A stretch of 64,000 bases of DNA from an uncultured delta proteobacterium (GTDB lineage: Bacteria; Bdellovibrionota_C; UBA2361; OMII01), in assembly GCA_903904735.1 (NCBI GenBank), contig CAIVDM010000191.1:64001-128000 (forward strand), in the 5' to 3' direction. Under the pieces are notes generated by a model, which was not told where the DNA came from, searched no databases, and saw nothing but the letters and a program-made list of their open reading frames with translations. Positions 25,987-35,408 of the stretch are shown here, in pieces. The position numbers and the translations under genes were made by a program. How positions within the stretch are numbered: the first letter of the stretch is position 1; every line of letters begins with the position of its first letter.

Positions 25987-26724
25987 TTAAGACTTTGAGA
26001 ATGCTTTCATGAACTCGATCGGTATCGGAAAGAGTATCGTGGAGTTGTTCTCAGATGAGATCTGCTTGAGTGTCTCGAGGTATCGAAGCTGTAAAGCAAT
26101 CCCCTCTTTGGACATAATGCTAGCCGCCGCGGTGAGCTTCTCGGCAGCCTGAAATTCGCCCTCGGCTTGAATAATTTTCGCTCGTCGTTCTCTTTCCGCT
26201 TCAGCCTGTCGCGCCATAGCGCGTCGCATTTCCTGGGGAAGATCTATGTCCTTCACCTCAACGCTCGTGACTTTTATACCCCACGGATCTGTTTGTCGGT
26301 CGAGAATCTCCTGCACTCGGTGGTTGATTTGATCGCGTTGGGAGAGGAGATCGTCCAAGTCGGCTTCACCACAGACACTACGCAGCGTTGTCTGCGCGAT
26401 CTGACTTGTCGCGTAGAGATAGTTCTCAACGGTGAGAACCGCCTGCCCGGGATCTACCACCCTAAAATAAAGCACCGCGTTGACTTTTATGGATACGTTG
26501 TCCCGGGTGATAATATCCTGTGGCGGTATGTCCATCGTGATGATGCGTTGGTCAATTCGTATCAGCTCATCGATAAACGGGAGTATAAATCGTAGTCCCG
26601 GCTGCTTGAGCCCTTGGAATACGCCGAATCGGAATACCACACCGCGCTCGTAGGCCTTAATTGAATAGGCGCTAAAATAGACGATCCCGCCCAGGGCAAT
26701 CATGGTTAATGCGATGATGTTCAT
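25987..26724 (-). CDS. SPFH/Band 7 (slipin-type) membrane protein
   Basis: This 245-residue stomatin-like protein has an N-terminal membrane anchor (about residues 2-20). The SPFH domain follows ([36 protein letters not shown]), then a helical, charged stretch ([16 protein letters not shown]). Slipins form oligomers in the inner membrane and are usually encoded next to an NfeD partner, as here. The ATG has an AGAGAGG ribosome-binding site. Its 3' end is 20 bases upstream of queA's start region, so it may be co-transcribed with queA. Its function in the membrane is not known in detail. Confidence 0.9.
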   Translation of the reverse strand: MNIIALTMIALGGIVYFSAYSIKAYERGVVFRFGVFQGLKQPGLRFILPFIDELIRIDQRIITMDIPPQDIITRDNVSIKVNAVLYFRVVDPGQAVLTVENYLYATSQIAQTTLRSVCGEADLDDLLSQRDQINHRVQEILDRQTDPWGIKVTSVEVKDIDLPQEMRRAMARQAEAERERRAKIIQAEGEFQAAEKLTAAASIMSKEGIALQLRYLETLKQISSENNSTILFPIPIEFMKAFSKS

Positions 26725-26741
26725 TGAGCGACCTCTCTACA

Positions 26742-27017
26742 CTATTTAGACGGCACCTTTTCAACCACGAGAACTAACCCGGGCCGCATAGCGACCACTC
26801 GCACGGTACTTCCCCGCTCGATAATCCCTCTGGGGGTGGTCGCTCGCCATAGCTCGCCTCGGACATGAACCATCCCGCTTGAAGTGAACGTCTCACGCGC
26901 CTCACCCTCGAGGCCGATCATCACCGCCCCATCTACCTTCGCACCTCGATTGGTGCGCCAAACCAAGACAACGAACAGCGATAGCGCACCAGCGCTGAGC
27001 AGAAGCAACCAGACCAT
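26742..27017 (-). CDS. Short NfeD-type membrane protein, partner of the slipin
   Basis: This 91-residue protein has one N-terminal membrane segment and a C-terminal OB-fold-like domain of the NfeD type, with IGLEGEARETF, MVHVRGELW and GSTVRVVAMRPGLVLVVE. NfeD proteins of this short type are partners of slipins, and the slipin gene lies 17 bases downstream. The two-gene unit is widely conserved. A role in membrane-domain or protein quality control is proposed for the family but not shown by this sequence. Confidence 0.85.
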   Translation of the reverse strand: MVWLLLLSAGALSLFVVLVWRTNRGAKVDGAVMIGLEGEARETFTSSGMVHVRGELWRATTPRGIIERGSTVRVVAMRPGLVLVVEKVPSK

Positions 27018-27064
27018 AGAGTTACCAGGGACTATGCCACGTTAAAGCCTGCGGCGGAAGATTC

Positions 27065-27493
27065 CTATCCACGCAGTAAGGCTTGAAGATGCCCCCAGAA
27101 ATCACGCTTTAAGCCCACCTGTGTCGCTATCAAATCAATTGGATGGCTGTAAAGAACCTTACCTCCAGCGACTACCTCAACGGTACCTGGCTCCTTATCG
27201 GCGCCAAGAACCACCGTAAGGGGAGCGGCATCGTCAACCGACACGCCCGACCACGTGGGCACCACGCGGATATCGCAGACCGAGCGCTCAAACTTCAAGC
27301 CCTTGGTGCATATCGCCTCCAAAAGATCCGCATGAGTCGCGCTGAGAGAGCTGTCCGCGCTTATGAGCACGAATAGACACTCTCTCCTTGGTTGGGACTT
27401 CTCGGGCACGAGAGCCGTCAGCGGCAGCCCTGCCGGATAATTAACGGCGATTTTGTCGAGAAAACAGGCTAGCGAGGCTCTATCCAATTTCAT
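27065..27493 (-). CDS. Hypothetical protein between coaBC and the NfeD gene
   Basis: This 142-residue protein has mixed alpha/beta character and no signal peptide or membrane segment. No family was recognised with confidence. Several Val-rich strands (APLTVVLGAD, EVVAGGKVLYSH) suggest a compact nucleotide-type fold, but no motif confirms this. It is on the same strand, 67 bases downstream of coaBC and 47 bases upstream of the NfeD gene, so it may be co-transcribed with both. Confidence 0.55.
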   Translation of the reverse strand: MKLDRASLACFLDKIAVNYPAGLPLTALVPEKSQPRRECLFVLISADSSLSATHADLLEAICTKGLKFERSVCDIRVVPTWSGVSVDDAAPLTVVLGADKEPGTVEVVAGGKVLYSHPIDLIATQVGLKRDFWGHLQALLRG

Positions 27494-27559
27494 TCAAGTG
27501 AGAGTATCACACCACAAACACCGCACAAGTTCGGATTCCCGATGCCTCTAGGCAGGGAG

Positions 27560-28822
27560 TTAGTGTGTAAGCTCGCAGGAGGTCAACTGTCGAAGACGCA
27601 TAACTATCTTATCAAGTATCGCTCGCGCTATGACTCTTTTCGCGCTGGTCTCTATATGGAGCGGCTCTTCGTCCGCGGATACTATCCAAACTTGGTTGGT
27701 TCCCTTATCGAAGGCGTCCTCCGCCCTGTTTCCAACAATGATATCGGCGCCTTTTCGACCAAGCTTCACCTTCGCCTCAGCGACCAGTTGCTCGTGCGTT
27801 CCTGTTTCGACAGCAAAGCCAACCAACATCGTCTTCCGATTAGCTACTCCCACTTGTCCCAGCGATTTGAGGATGTCCTCATTCTCGACGAGCGGAAGAG
27901 TTGGCACCGAAGGCCCCTTTTTGATCTTATTCGCGTCGATTGTGGCCGGACGATAGTCAGCTACCGCGGCGGCCATGATCGCCACATCCGCCTCAGTTTC
28001 ACCGCGGCCCCCAGCCACACAACCCTTCATCGCGTCGCTCATCTCAGCCGCTGACGTTACCGCCATCCTGCGAATATCCCGGCTCAAACTCGCTATCCCA
28101 ACGATCGGTCCGTGAACCAGCGTCACTGAAGCTCCTCGCCGGTGAGCCTCCGTGGCGAGCGCCAGCCCCATCTTTCCTGAGGAGCGATTTGAGATATACC
28201 GCACTGGATCAATCATCTCGCGAGTTGGTCCCGCGGAAATCACTATTCTCTTTCCAAGCAGATCCCTTGGTCCGATCGCACGCATGGTTTGCAGGTAAAT
28301 TTCGCGCCTTGACGCCAGTCGCCCGGTTCCAACCCAGCCACACGCGAGCTCTCCCGTCTCGGGCTCTGCTATTGTATGCCCTCGCCCGCGTAATGCGGCT
28401 ATGTTGTCCTGAGTCTGCGGGTGACTAAGCATATTTGTGTTCATCGCTGGCGCAATTATGAGCGGTGCTCGTGTGGCGAGTGCCACCGCAAGTAACGCCG
28501 ATTCGGCCGCTCCGATGGTCAGTTTAGCGATACAATCAGCGCTAGCGGGGGCAATTACGAGCGCTTCGGCCCAATCTGCTAGCTCTATATGACCGATATT
28601 CCCCGCTGCAGTTTCATTCCAGAAGCTTAGAGTTACCGGACTATGGGTGAGGGACTGAAACGTTAGGGGCGTTACAAATTTGGTCGCGGACTCGGTCATC
28701 ACAACGCGCACATCGCAGCCGCGCTTCATAAAATACCGCGCTAGATCAACCGCCTTGTAGGACGCGATGGACCCAGTTACACCCAAAACAATACGCGTAC
28801 GACGAGATTTTGGACCGATCAT
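27560..28822 (-). CDS. coaBC: Bifunctional phosphopantothenoylcysteine decarboxylase/phosphopantothenate-cysteine ligase
   Basis: This 420-residue Dfp-type enzyme carries out two steps of coenzyme A synthesis. The N-terminal flavoprotein domain has GVTGSIASYKAVDLAR, PAMNTNM and the CGWVGTGRL segment with the catalytic Cys. The C-terminal ligase domain has SAGPTREMIDPVRYISNRSSGKMG. Both domains are complete and the length is normal. The start has no clear ribosome-binding site. The gene is followed on the same strand by the hypothetical protein, the NfeD gene and the slipin gene. Confidence 0.96.
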   Translation of the reverse strand: MIGPKSRRTRIVLGVTGSIASYKAVDLARYFMKRGCDVRVVMTESATKFVTPLTFQSLTHSPVTLSFWNETAAGNIGHIELADWAEALVIAPASADCIAKLTIGAAESALLAVALATRAPLIIAPAMNTNMLSHPQTQDNIAALRGRGHTIAEPETGELACGWVGTGRLASRREIYLQTMRAIGPRDLLGKRIVISAGPTREMIDPVRYISNRSSGKMGLALATEAHRRGASVTLVHGPIVGIASLSRDIRRMAVTSAAEMSDAMKGCVAGGRGETEADVAIMAAAVADYRPATIDANKIKKGPSVPTLPLVENEDILKSLGQVGVANRKTMLVGFAVETGTHEQLVAEAKVKLGRKGADIIVGNRAEDAFDKGTNQVWIVSADEEPLHIETSAKRVIARAILDKIVMRLRQLTSCELTH

Positions 28823-28896
28823 TTAATTAGCGTACCCCTGTTGTGAGAGGTAGTAAACGCTTGTCGATTAGTTATTATTCCTGGCATTTCAGGCTG

Positions 28897-29535
28897 TTAT
28901 GATAAAAACGGGTTGTTTTCACGCTCGAATCCAACGGTTGTGTCGGGGCCGTGTCCACTGAGGACACGCGTATCATCGGGAAGGGTTAGGATAGAGTCCC
29001 GAATGCTAGCTAAGAGCTGGTGGTGATCGCCTCCTGGCAGATCAGTTCTACCGATCGAACCCTGAAAGAGGCAGTCTCCACCGAGAAGTACGCCGCTCTT
29101 GGCAAAGTAGAAGGCAAGATGACCCGGCGAGTGCCCTGGCACGAACAGTACCTCAGCTCTGTGCGATCCGACCGAAGCACTCTCCCCTCCGCGCAGGGAG
29201 GTGTCTGGCTCCGGACAGTTCGCCCATTCGGTTGGTGGCAAGCCATACATCGCGGCTATACGTTGCAGCTGAGCGCGCATCTGCATCTCGTCTGGATGAG
29301 CGAACAGCGGCACCGAGAACTTTTTTAGCAGCGGCGCCACTCCAGCGCAGTGATCTAAGTGTGAGTGCGTTAACCAAATAGCTCGCGGCGAGAGGTTTCT
29401 GCGCCCGATCTCTTCAATCAAGGCGTCCGCGTCACCACCTGGGTCGATCACGACAGCGTCCAAAGTGTCACTATCGTAGACAATCCGCGCATTCTGAGCG
29501 AATACCGTCACCGGCACCGTGACAATCTCAAGCAT
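28897..29535 (-). CDS. Metallo-beta-lactamase-fold hydrolase (glyoxalase II-like)
   Basis: This 212-residue protein has the metal-binding motif THSHLDHCAG near residue 55. GHSPGHLAFYF and GGDCLFQGSIGRTDLPGGD follow, the layout of small YcbL/glyoxalase II-like hydrolases that bind two zinc ions. The likely substrate is a thioester such as S-lactoylglutathione or a related compound, but this cannot be read from the sequence. It is nine bases downstream of the amidase gene and may be co-transcribed with it. Confidence 0.88.
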   Translation of the reverse strand: MLEIVTVPVTVFAQNARIVYDSDTLDAVVIDPGGDADALIEEIGRRNLSPRAIWLTHSHLDHCAGVAPLLKKFSVPLFAHPDEMQMRAQLQRIAAMYGLPPTEWANCPEPDTSLRGGESASVGSHRAEVLFVPGHSPGHLAFYFAKSGVLLGGDCLFQGSIGRTDLPGGDHHQLLASIRDSILTLPDDTRVLSGHGPDTTVGFERENNPFLS

Positions 29536-29544
29536 TTTGCAACC

Positions 29545-30819
29545 CTACTGTTTCGATACAAACTTGTAGATTCCGTCTGCCACGCCAAGCGCCAGCGCAG
29601 ACCGAAATTCCTCTCTGGATAGCATCGCACGGTCGGATGGATTGTCAATGAACAGCATCTCAATAAGCGTGCATGGCATATGCGCCCCAACCAGCACGAA
29701 GAATGGACCTCGTTTAACACCGAGAGAGCGCACACCTTTGGCGCGACTGATGGCTCTAGCCTTGAGTGATGACTCCACCACGCGGCTAAGTACGATCGAA
29801 TCCTCAAGTTTGCCGGATTGAATGAGATCGCTAAGCATGAAGGAGAGATCGTCAACGTGTTCTCCCTCTCGGACGCCGTTCTCACGCTCGGCTAGTTTCC
29901 GACTCGCCTCATCATTAGCGTTATCGAGATAATATACCTCTAGGCCGTCCGCGTCGTGTTCCTGTGAGGCGTTCACATGAAGACTTATAAAAGCAGCGGC
30001 TTTTTTCTTATTCGCGTAGGAGGTTCGTCTCGCCAGGGGAACAAATTGGTCTCGGCTTCGGGTCTGAAGCACATTGAAACCGTATCGTTTCTCTAGGAGG
30101 ATTCGAACCCGCCTGGCCACATCGAGGGTGAGATTCTTCTCTAGCTGCCCATCGCTTCCCGTAGCGCCCGCGTCTCCGCCTCCGTGACCAGGATCGAGCA
30201 CAACGATAGGGGCCATGCGCGACGATCGCACGCCACCGTTCGATACCAAGCGGGGCACTTCAAGGTCACGAGACGGTATAAAACGATTGAAGGTCTTAAG
30301 CTCGAGACCCAGGAGCCGACTCTTAGCCACCTCGGCGATCTCACCGCCAGACGCCGTCGCGTGTTGATACCATTCGCCTGTAGTGTCAGCGTGGGAGCCT
30401 GCCGCCAGGCTGAGGTCTCCCATAAGCAGTGCCGCCTCCGCCACTAATGGCGCCTCATCTGACCTCACGTCACGGGCGAATATCGGTTTGAGCGACTCTA
30501 TCGCCGTCATTACGTAGGATCGCTGCCTCGTGGTTCGGTAGAGGCGCATATGCGTGTCAGCGCAGAGAACGCGGATGTAATTAATGTCGTCGGCCTTTAC
30601 GCTGGCTCCCAGTAGCGCCCGCATCCTGGTGGCTAGAGCTTCCCACTCAGTCTGATACGCGGAGTCAGTTCCCGCCGGGTCGACATTTCGAAGTCGGACA
30701 TATTCAGCTCGCGCTCTAGAAGATGGAGTTGACGGCGCCGAGTAAGCGACGGTTATCGGGAGTAGGCACGCAAGGAATATCGCGCCTGGGATAAAGTGCC
30801 ATCGTAGGTCAAAAAGCAT
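29545..30819 (-). CDS. N-acetylmuramoyl-L-alanine amidase, AmiC-type
   Basis: This Amidase_3 enzyme cleaves between the sugar and peptide of peptidoglycan. The zinc-site motifs are visible: LDPGHGGGDAG, EKNLTLDVARR, SLHVNAS and a C-terminal CTLIEMLFIDNP carrying the conserved Glu. About 200 residues precede the catalytic domain and look helical, like a targeting region. The ATG at 30819 was chosen because a signal peptide follows it directly (MLFDLRWHFIPGAIF, ending TVAYSA); the longer frame would start with GTG at 30894. The ribosome-binding site is weak. Cell separation is the usual role. Confidence 0.9.
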   Translation of the reverse strand: MLFDLRWHFIPGAIFLACLLPITVAYSAPSTPSSRARAEYVRLRNVDPAGTDSAYQTEWEALATRMRALLGASVKADDINYIRVLCADTHMRLYRTTRQRSYVMTAIESLKPIFARDVRSDEAPLVAEAALLMGDLSLAAGSHADTTGEWYQHATASGGEIAEVAKSRLLGLELKTFNRFIPSRDLEVPRLVSNGGVRSSRMAPIVVLDPGHGGGDAGATGSDGQLEKNLTLDVARRVRILLEKRYGFNVLQTRSRDQFVPLARRTSYANKKKAAAFISLHVNASQEHDADGLEVYYLDNANDEASRKLAERENGVREGEHVDDLSFMLSDLIQSGKLEDSIVLSRVVESSLKARAISRAKGVRSLGVKRGPFFVLVGAHMPCTLIEMLFIDNPSDRAMLSREEFRSALALGVADGIYKFVSKQ

Positions 30820-30960
30820 TCTCACCCGATAACGATAAACGTCTCGCATACCATCGGCAACGAGAAATCGTGATGTCAAACGCCGAACTATCACGCCAAG
30901 GTCAGTTCAAAGGAATGCTCGGGGCGTGACTCCGTCACCACAAGCGGTCTGGTATCGACA

Positions 30961-33567
30961 CTATCGATCGGAGATCTCTTGCGTTAACTCATACAGCGCG
31001 TTGAGAGCTTCCCTAGGCGAGAGGCTGTCGACATCTAGCCGCTCCAGTCGTTCCCGAATCTGCTCCAAGACAGGATCCTTCTTGATAATTGGACTGGCCG
31101 CGAAAAGTGGCTGCTGACGCTCTGGCGGCGGAGTCACGGCTCGCCGAGTCTCAACTACGGTATCAGAGCGCAGGATCTCGCTCGCTCGAGTGATAACGGT
31201 CCCTGGGAGTCCTGAGAGTTTCGCGACCTCAAGTCCGTAGGAACGCGGCGCCGGCCCCGCTTGAATCGCATGAGTGAACACGACCCGATCCTCCTCTTCC
31301 ACGGAACCTACCGAGAGGTTCGCTATGCGCGAGGAGCTATCGGCTAGCGAGGTGATTTCATGGTAATGCGTCGCGAAGAGCGTCCGACATCCAGTCTCAA
31401 AAGCTAGTCGCTCTAGAATCGCTTGGGCGAGAGACTGTCCGTCGCTGGTCGCGGTGCCTCGTCCGAGCTCGTCGATAAGAACAAGCGAACGAGCGGTCGC
31501 GCTCGCCAGGATATGCGCGGCTTCTCGCATCTCCACCATGAATGTGGATTCACCCTCGTGAAGATCATCGGCGGATCCCAGGCGGGCGAAGATTCGGTCA
31601 ACTACCCCAATGGTCGCCGATTGAGCGGGCACATATGAACCGATCTGCGCCAGGATTGTGATAATAGCCGTTTGGCGGAGATAGGTGGATTTTCCGCCCA
31701 TATTCGGACCTGTCACCACAAAGCACGTCGGCTCCGGAACGCCGAAAGAAACTGAATTGGGAATAAAGCTTCCCCCGAGGAGCTTTTCGATTATTGGATG
31801 GCGCCCCTGCTGAATATCCAGAATAGGTCCATCGACAACTGTTGGACACACCCATTGATTGTTTACCGCCGCCAGAGAAAGCGCCACGAGCGCGTCTAGC
31901 TTCGCCAACGCGCCTGATATCCTGCGGAGATCCTCTACATGCAGCAAGGTCTGTGCTCGTACGCCGGCGAACAGAGTCTGTTCTCGTCGCACCTGTCGGT
32001 CTACGGCGGTAACTACCGCCTCTTCATGCTGTCTAAGCTCGGCCGTTACGAATCGTTCTGAATTCGCTGTGCTCTGGCGCCGCTGGTAGTGCGCCGGCAT
32101 CTTAGCCACCTGCGCGGTCGGAACCTCGACATAGAATCCAATTACCCCATTCGAGCGCACCTTCAAACTTGAGATCCCAGTCGCCTGCCGCTCCCGCGTC
32201 TCAAAAGCCGTCCGCCACTCATCAGCATCACTTCGTAGGCGTTTTATCTCGTCGAGCTCCGCGTCAAAGCCTTGTCTGATCACACCCCCATCTTGCGCCG
32301 TGTGCGGAGGGCTATCTACGAGAGCCGAACCAAGAGCGTGTGTGAGATCATCGGGGCACCGAAGGTCGCTCTTAATTTGTCCCACCATGAGGCTATTCGT
32401 TCCGGCTAGAACGCCCACTACGGTCGGAATTCGCTCGAGTGCGTCGCGTATTGCGCCGAGGTCTTTGGGGGACGCTATTTGGAGCTGCACGCGCGCGGCC
32501 AGCCGCTCTAAGTCTCCGAGTCCAGCGAGAAGTGTTCGCACATCGAAGCACTTCTCCGTTAATTCACCCACAGCACCCTGTCTGTCAAGGATCTCGGGCA
32601 CTGAGGCCAAAGGCGCGAGCAGCCAAGACTTAAGAAGACGCGCGCCACCCGGTGTATCGCTCGTATTGAGAAAGCTAAACAAAGTTCCTGACGCCGAGCC
32701 GTCTCTTGTGTTTTGAACTAACTCTAGATTACGCCGCGTTGCGGCGTCGATCGCCACGCTGCCCGTCCCCCTGTCGAGCCCCAGGTCTTTTACAGGCAGT
32801 GGATTCCCGAGCGTTATCTCGTCTAGATACGAGAGTAATAGGCGCACACAGCGCTTACCCGTCGGGCTCAACGCGTGAAACTCGTGACGAGCGCGATCTT
32901 CTAAAAGCCTCTCGGATTCCTGACTGCCGGAAACTTCCGTTCGAAAGCGCAACGCCTGCGCTCCGATGACGCCCTCGACAGCTCGTATCCACGACGACCT
33001 GCGATCGAGCCTCTCTCCGAACAGCTGGCGTGGTAATAGTACCTCTCTTGCCATCCATGCCGAGATCTCACGGGGGATGTTTATCAGGTCCACTCCTTCC
33101 TTCACTCGAACTACGCCGGTCTGGGGATCGGTAGCGACTAAAGCCGCGGTTCGGCTTTCTGGCTCAAGGACCACCGCCGCTATTAAGCTCTCCTGATGGT
33201 CAGACACTACTGAATTAAACAGACGCATACCCGGGGTGACGAATCGCTCGAGTTTTCGGTCCACTCCGCTACCAGATCCTGTCTGGCTCACCACGGCCAC
33301 GGAATATCCCATCGGCAATAGTCGGTCTACATAACCATCCAGGACCGAGATCGGAACGCCACACATCGGAATTGGATCGGGGCTATTCTTGTCACGGGAG
33401 GTTAGGGTGAGATTAAGGGTCTTAGCGACCGTTATGGCGTCTTGATAGAAGAGTTCGTAGAAATCGCCAACTTGGAAGAAGAGAAGCGCGTCGGGGTACT
33501 GCTCCTTGTACTCAAGGTAGCGGAGCATCATTGGGGGTAGAGTTGGTTTAATAGCTGCAAGTCCCAT
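30961..33567 (-). CDS. mutS: DNA mismatch repair protein MutS
   Basis: This protein of about 868 residues recognises mismatches. The N-terminal domain has LLFFQVGDFYELF, with the Phe-X-Glu contact (FYE). The ATPase domain has Walker A GPNMGGKST, then LIDELGRGTATSDG and FATHYHEIT. The start at ATG 33567 gives MGLAAIKPTLPPMM, the usual MutS beginning; a longer frame would need a TTG at 33642 and adds 25 residues unlike the family. The C-terminal segment continues beyond the ATPase, as in many MutS proteins. Confidence 0.97.
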   Translation of the reverse strand: MGLAAIKPTLPPMMLRYLEYKEQYPDALLFFQVGDFYELFYQDAITVAKTLNLTLTSRDKNSPDPIPMCGVPISVLDGYVDRLLPMGYSVAVVSQTGSGSGVDRKLERFVTPGMRLFNSVVSDHQESLIAAVVLEPESRTAALVATDPQTGVVRVKEGVDLINIPREISAWMAREVLLPRQLFGERLDRRSSWIRAVEGVIGAQALRFRTEVSGSQESERLLEDRARHEFHALSPTGKRCVRLLLSYLDEITLGNPLPVKDLGLDRGTGSVAIDAATRRNLELVQNTRDGSASGTLFSFLNTSDTPGGARLLKSWLLAPLASVPEILDRQGAVGELTEKCFDVRTLLAGLGDLERLAARVQLQIASPKDLGAIRDALERIPTVVGVLAGTNSLMVGQIKSDLRCPDDLTHALGSALVDSPPHTAQDGGVIRQGFDAELDEIKRLRSDADEWRTAFETRERQATGISSLKVRSNGVIGFYVEVPTAQVAKMPAHYQRRQSTANSERFVTAELRQHEEAVVTAVDRQVRREQTLFAGVRAQTLLHVEDLRRISGALAKLDALVALSLAAVNNQWVCPTVVDGPILDIQQGRHPIIEKLLGGSFIPNSVSFGVPEPTCFVVTGPNMGGKSTYLRQTAIITILAQIGSYVPAQSATIGVVDRIFARLGSADDLHEGESTFMVEMREAAHILASATARSLVLIDELGRGTATSDGQSLAQAILERLAFETGCRTLFATHYHEITSLADSSSRIANLSVGSVEEEDRVVFTHAIQAGPAPRSYGLEVAKLSGLPGTVITRASEILRSDTVVETRRAVTPPPERQQPLFAASPIIKKDPVLEQIRERLERLDVDSLSPREALNALYELTQEISDR

Positions 33568-33790
33568 ACGTTTTCGAACGATTCTCTTAGTCAGTATAAG
33601 CCATCGGTTGGGTATAGAAACATGGTGCTCTGCGGAAGGCAAACCCGTTTTAACAGAGTTTCACACCAATAACCTCCGATAATTTAGCAACTTATCAACC
33701 ACCTTGCCCGGTCTAACTACTTTACCACTAATTGAGCGCATTTAATTGCTCTCTGCGGCATCAGAATAGAAGGAGCATAGGGGGTAGTGT

Positions 33791-34186
33791 ATGTCTGGAC
33801 CACTAAAGATAGTTCTCATCGACGATGATCAAGGGGTGCTTCGAGCGCTGGGTCTAGTGCTGCAAACTCTCGGACACCAGACCGCCCTCTTCACCTCTGG
33901 TAGCGAGGCCCTCTCCTACCTGACTCACAATCCGACCGTCGACATAGTAGTAAGTGACCTGCGGATGCCCATCATGGATGGCGCGGAGGTTTTGCGGCAG
34001 ATTCGACATCGGCACCACACCATCCCAGTTGTTATAATGTCTGGGCATGCCACTCCCAATGACCGAGCCACCCTTATCGCCCTAGGTGCCCGGGGGGTAC
34101 TATCGAAACCGTTTTCACCACAGGAATTACTAACGCTGGCGGATAATGAGAAGCGCAACGGTGAGGCGCGGGGAAAAGTGGCGTGA
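33791..34186 (+). CDS. Single-domain response regulator
   Basis: This 131-residue CheY-like receiver has acidic residues in VLIDDDQG near residue 11, the phospho-acceptor Asp in VVSDLRMP near 55, a conserved Ser (MSGHAT) and the Lys (SKPFSP) near 106. There is no output domain. It is divergent from mutS and has no kinase gene next to it. It must act by binding a partner, such as a motor, kinase or phosphorelay. A stem at 34210-34238 after the stop (GTGAG with CTCAC, inner CGGCT with AGCCG) lacks a T-run and may be a weak stop signal. Confidence 0.9.
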   Translation: MSGPLKIVLIDDDQGVLRALGLVLQTLGHQTALFTSGSEALSYLTHNPTVDIVVSDLRMPIMDGAEVLRQIRHRHHTIPVVIMSGHATPNDRATLIALGARGVLSKPFSPQELLTLADNEKRNGEARGKVA

Positions 34187-34473
34187 GTCGGACTGCTATC
34201 AAGTCGTAAGTGAGGCGGCTTGTCTAGCCGACTCTCACAAGACTCGTATCTCGATCACGCCATGGGAAGACTAAGTATTCAGCAATCGTTGCTCGAGAGG
34301 CGCGCATCAGTCGAGAATCTATCCCTGTGCACTACCGGTGTCGCCCGTGCGAGTCGTCTGATAGAGTCCCTAGGATGACGTCACTACGTTTGTAGCTTGG
34401 CGATTTTGTCTCAATGAAAGAATATATTATCTGCGATAATTTGGTACCTTTGTACGCCGCAGGATGAGCCGTT
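34187..34473. other. Intergenic region before the methyltransferase gene
   Basis: About 287 bases hold the stem at 34210-34238 and, near the end, a T-rich and AT-rich stretch (around 34415-34440) that may be the promoter of the next gene. AGGATGAG before the ATG at 34474 is a good ribosome-binding site. No tRNA or small reading frame was convincing. Confidence 0.35.
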
Positions 34474-35268
34474 ATGAGCACCCCACGCAAAGCCTTCGAT
34501 AAGCACGCAGCATACGCCCTCGCGGTTCAATCCCCTAGCGAAGACGCCCGCTTCCTCCGACGAGTCTATAGCGAGCTATCGGGAAAGACACCCAAGACGC
34601 TACGTGAGGACTTTTGCGGCACGTTCGCGCTCTGCTGCGAGTGGGTCAAGCATGACGATTCCGCTCGCGCTTGGGGGCTCGATATCGACCCCGATCCGAT
34701 CAGATATGGAACGAAGAAGTATCTCGCCGAACTCGACGAGAAGCGGCGCTCACGAGTGCAGGTGCGACAGCTTGATGTTATGTCGTCGCGGGCGCCGCGG
34801 GCTGATATAATATGCGCTTTCAATTTTAGTTACTTTGTTTTTCAGGAACGCAGGACCCTTGTTCGATATTTCGAGAGCTGTCGCAAGCGCTTAGCTACCA
34901 GAGGGCTGTTCGTCGTTGATATCTTTGGTGGTCCGCAGCACGGCCATCCGTGCGTAGACACCAAGCGTCTGTCTGGGATGAAGTACTACTTTGAACAGTC
35001 TGAGTTTGATCCGATTACGAACAAGACTCGCTTTCACCTCTCGTTTGAGAGAACAGGAGAACGAAAGAGGAATCGCGTGTTCTCCTATAATTGGCGTATG
35101 TACAGCATCCCAGAAATTCGCGACGCGATGCTAGACGCCGGATTTAAAGACACTGTTGTCTACTGGGAAGGAACGGCGCGCGATGGTCGGGGCAGCGGCG
35201 TGTTTCATCGCCGCGCGAAGGGCGAGCCGTGCGAGGTGTGGGTCGCGTATATCGTTGGCAGGATTTAG
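34474..35268 (+). CDS. Class I SAM-dependent methyltransferase
   Basis: This 264-residue protein looks like a class I methyltransferase. The SAM-binding region is diverged, with LREDFCGTFALCCEW in the place of the glycine-rich motif and a following acidic motif (WGLDIDPDPI). The later part contains CAFNFSYFVF, and GLFVVDIFGGPQ as the usual strand 5. The full domain seems present. The substrate is unknown. The gene has its own ribosome-binding site and stands alone. Confidence 0.8.
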   Translation: MSTPRKAFDKHAAYALAVQSPSEDARFLRRVYSELSGKTPKTLREDFCGTFALCCEWVKHDDSARAWGLDIDPDPIRYGTKKYLAELDEKRRSRVQVRQLDVMSSRAPRADIICAFNFSYFVFQERRTLVRYFESCRKRLATRGLFVVDIFGGPQHGHPCVDTKRLSGMKYYFEQSEFDPITNKTRFHLSFERTGERKRNRVFSYNWRMYSIPEIRDAMLDAGFKDTVVYWEGTARDGRGSGVFHRRAKGEPCEVWVAYIVGRI

Positions 35269-35347
35269 AGCAAGATTTGGCATATCAGCCATGCGCCAGA
35301 GCGCGCTCACCTTGTGAAATACCGCGCACGGGTTGGCGCTTGGTAAA

Positions 35348-35378
35348 TCAAAAAGGGACCGGGGTTGACCCCGATCCC
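35348..35378 (-). terminator. Rho-independent terminator of rpsA
   Basis: The stem GGGACCGGGG against CCCCGATCCC (one mismatch) with a TTGA loop is at 35355-35378. On the minus strand it is followed by TTTTTGA. It lies about 30 bases past the stop of rpsA. Confidence 0.75.
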
Positions 35379-35408
35379 TCCTTTATTTGACACTATCGCG
35401 CGACCGGA

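Noticed and set aside
27542-28054. A 170-residue plus-strand frame inside coaBC
   Set aside because: Complete overlap with a strong enzyme gene on the other strand; no motif.
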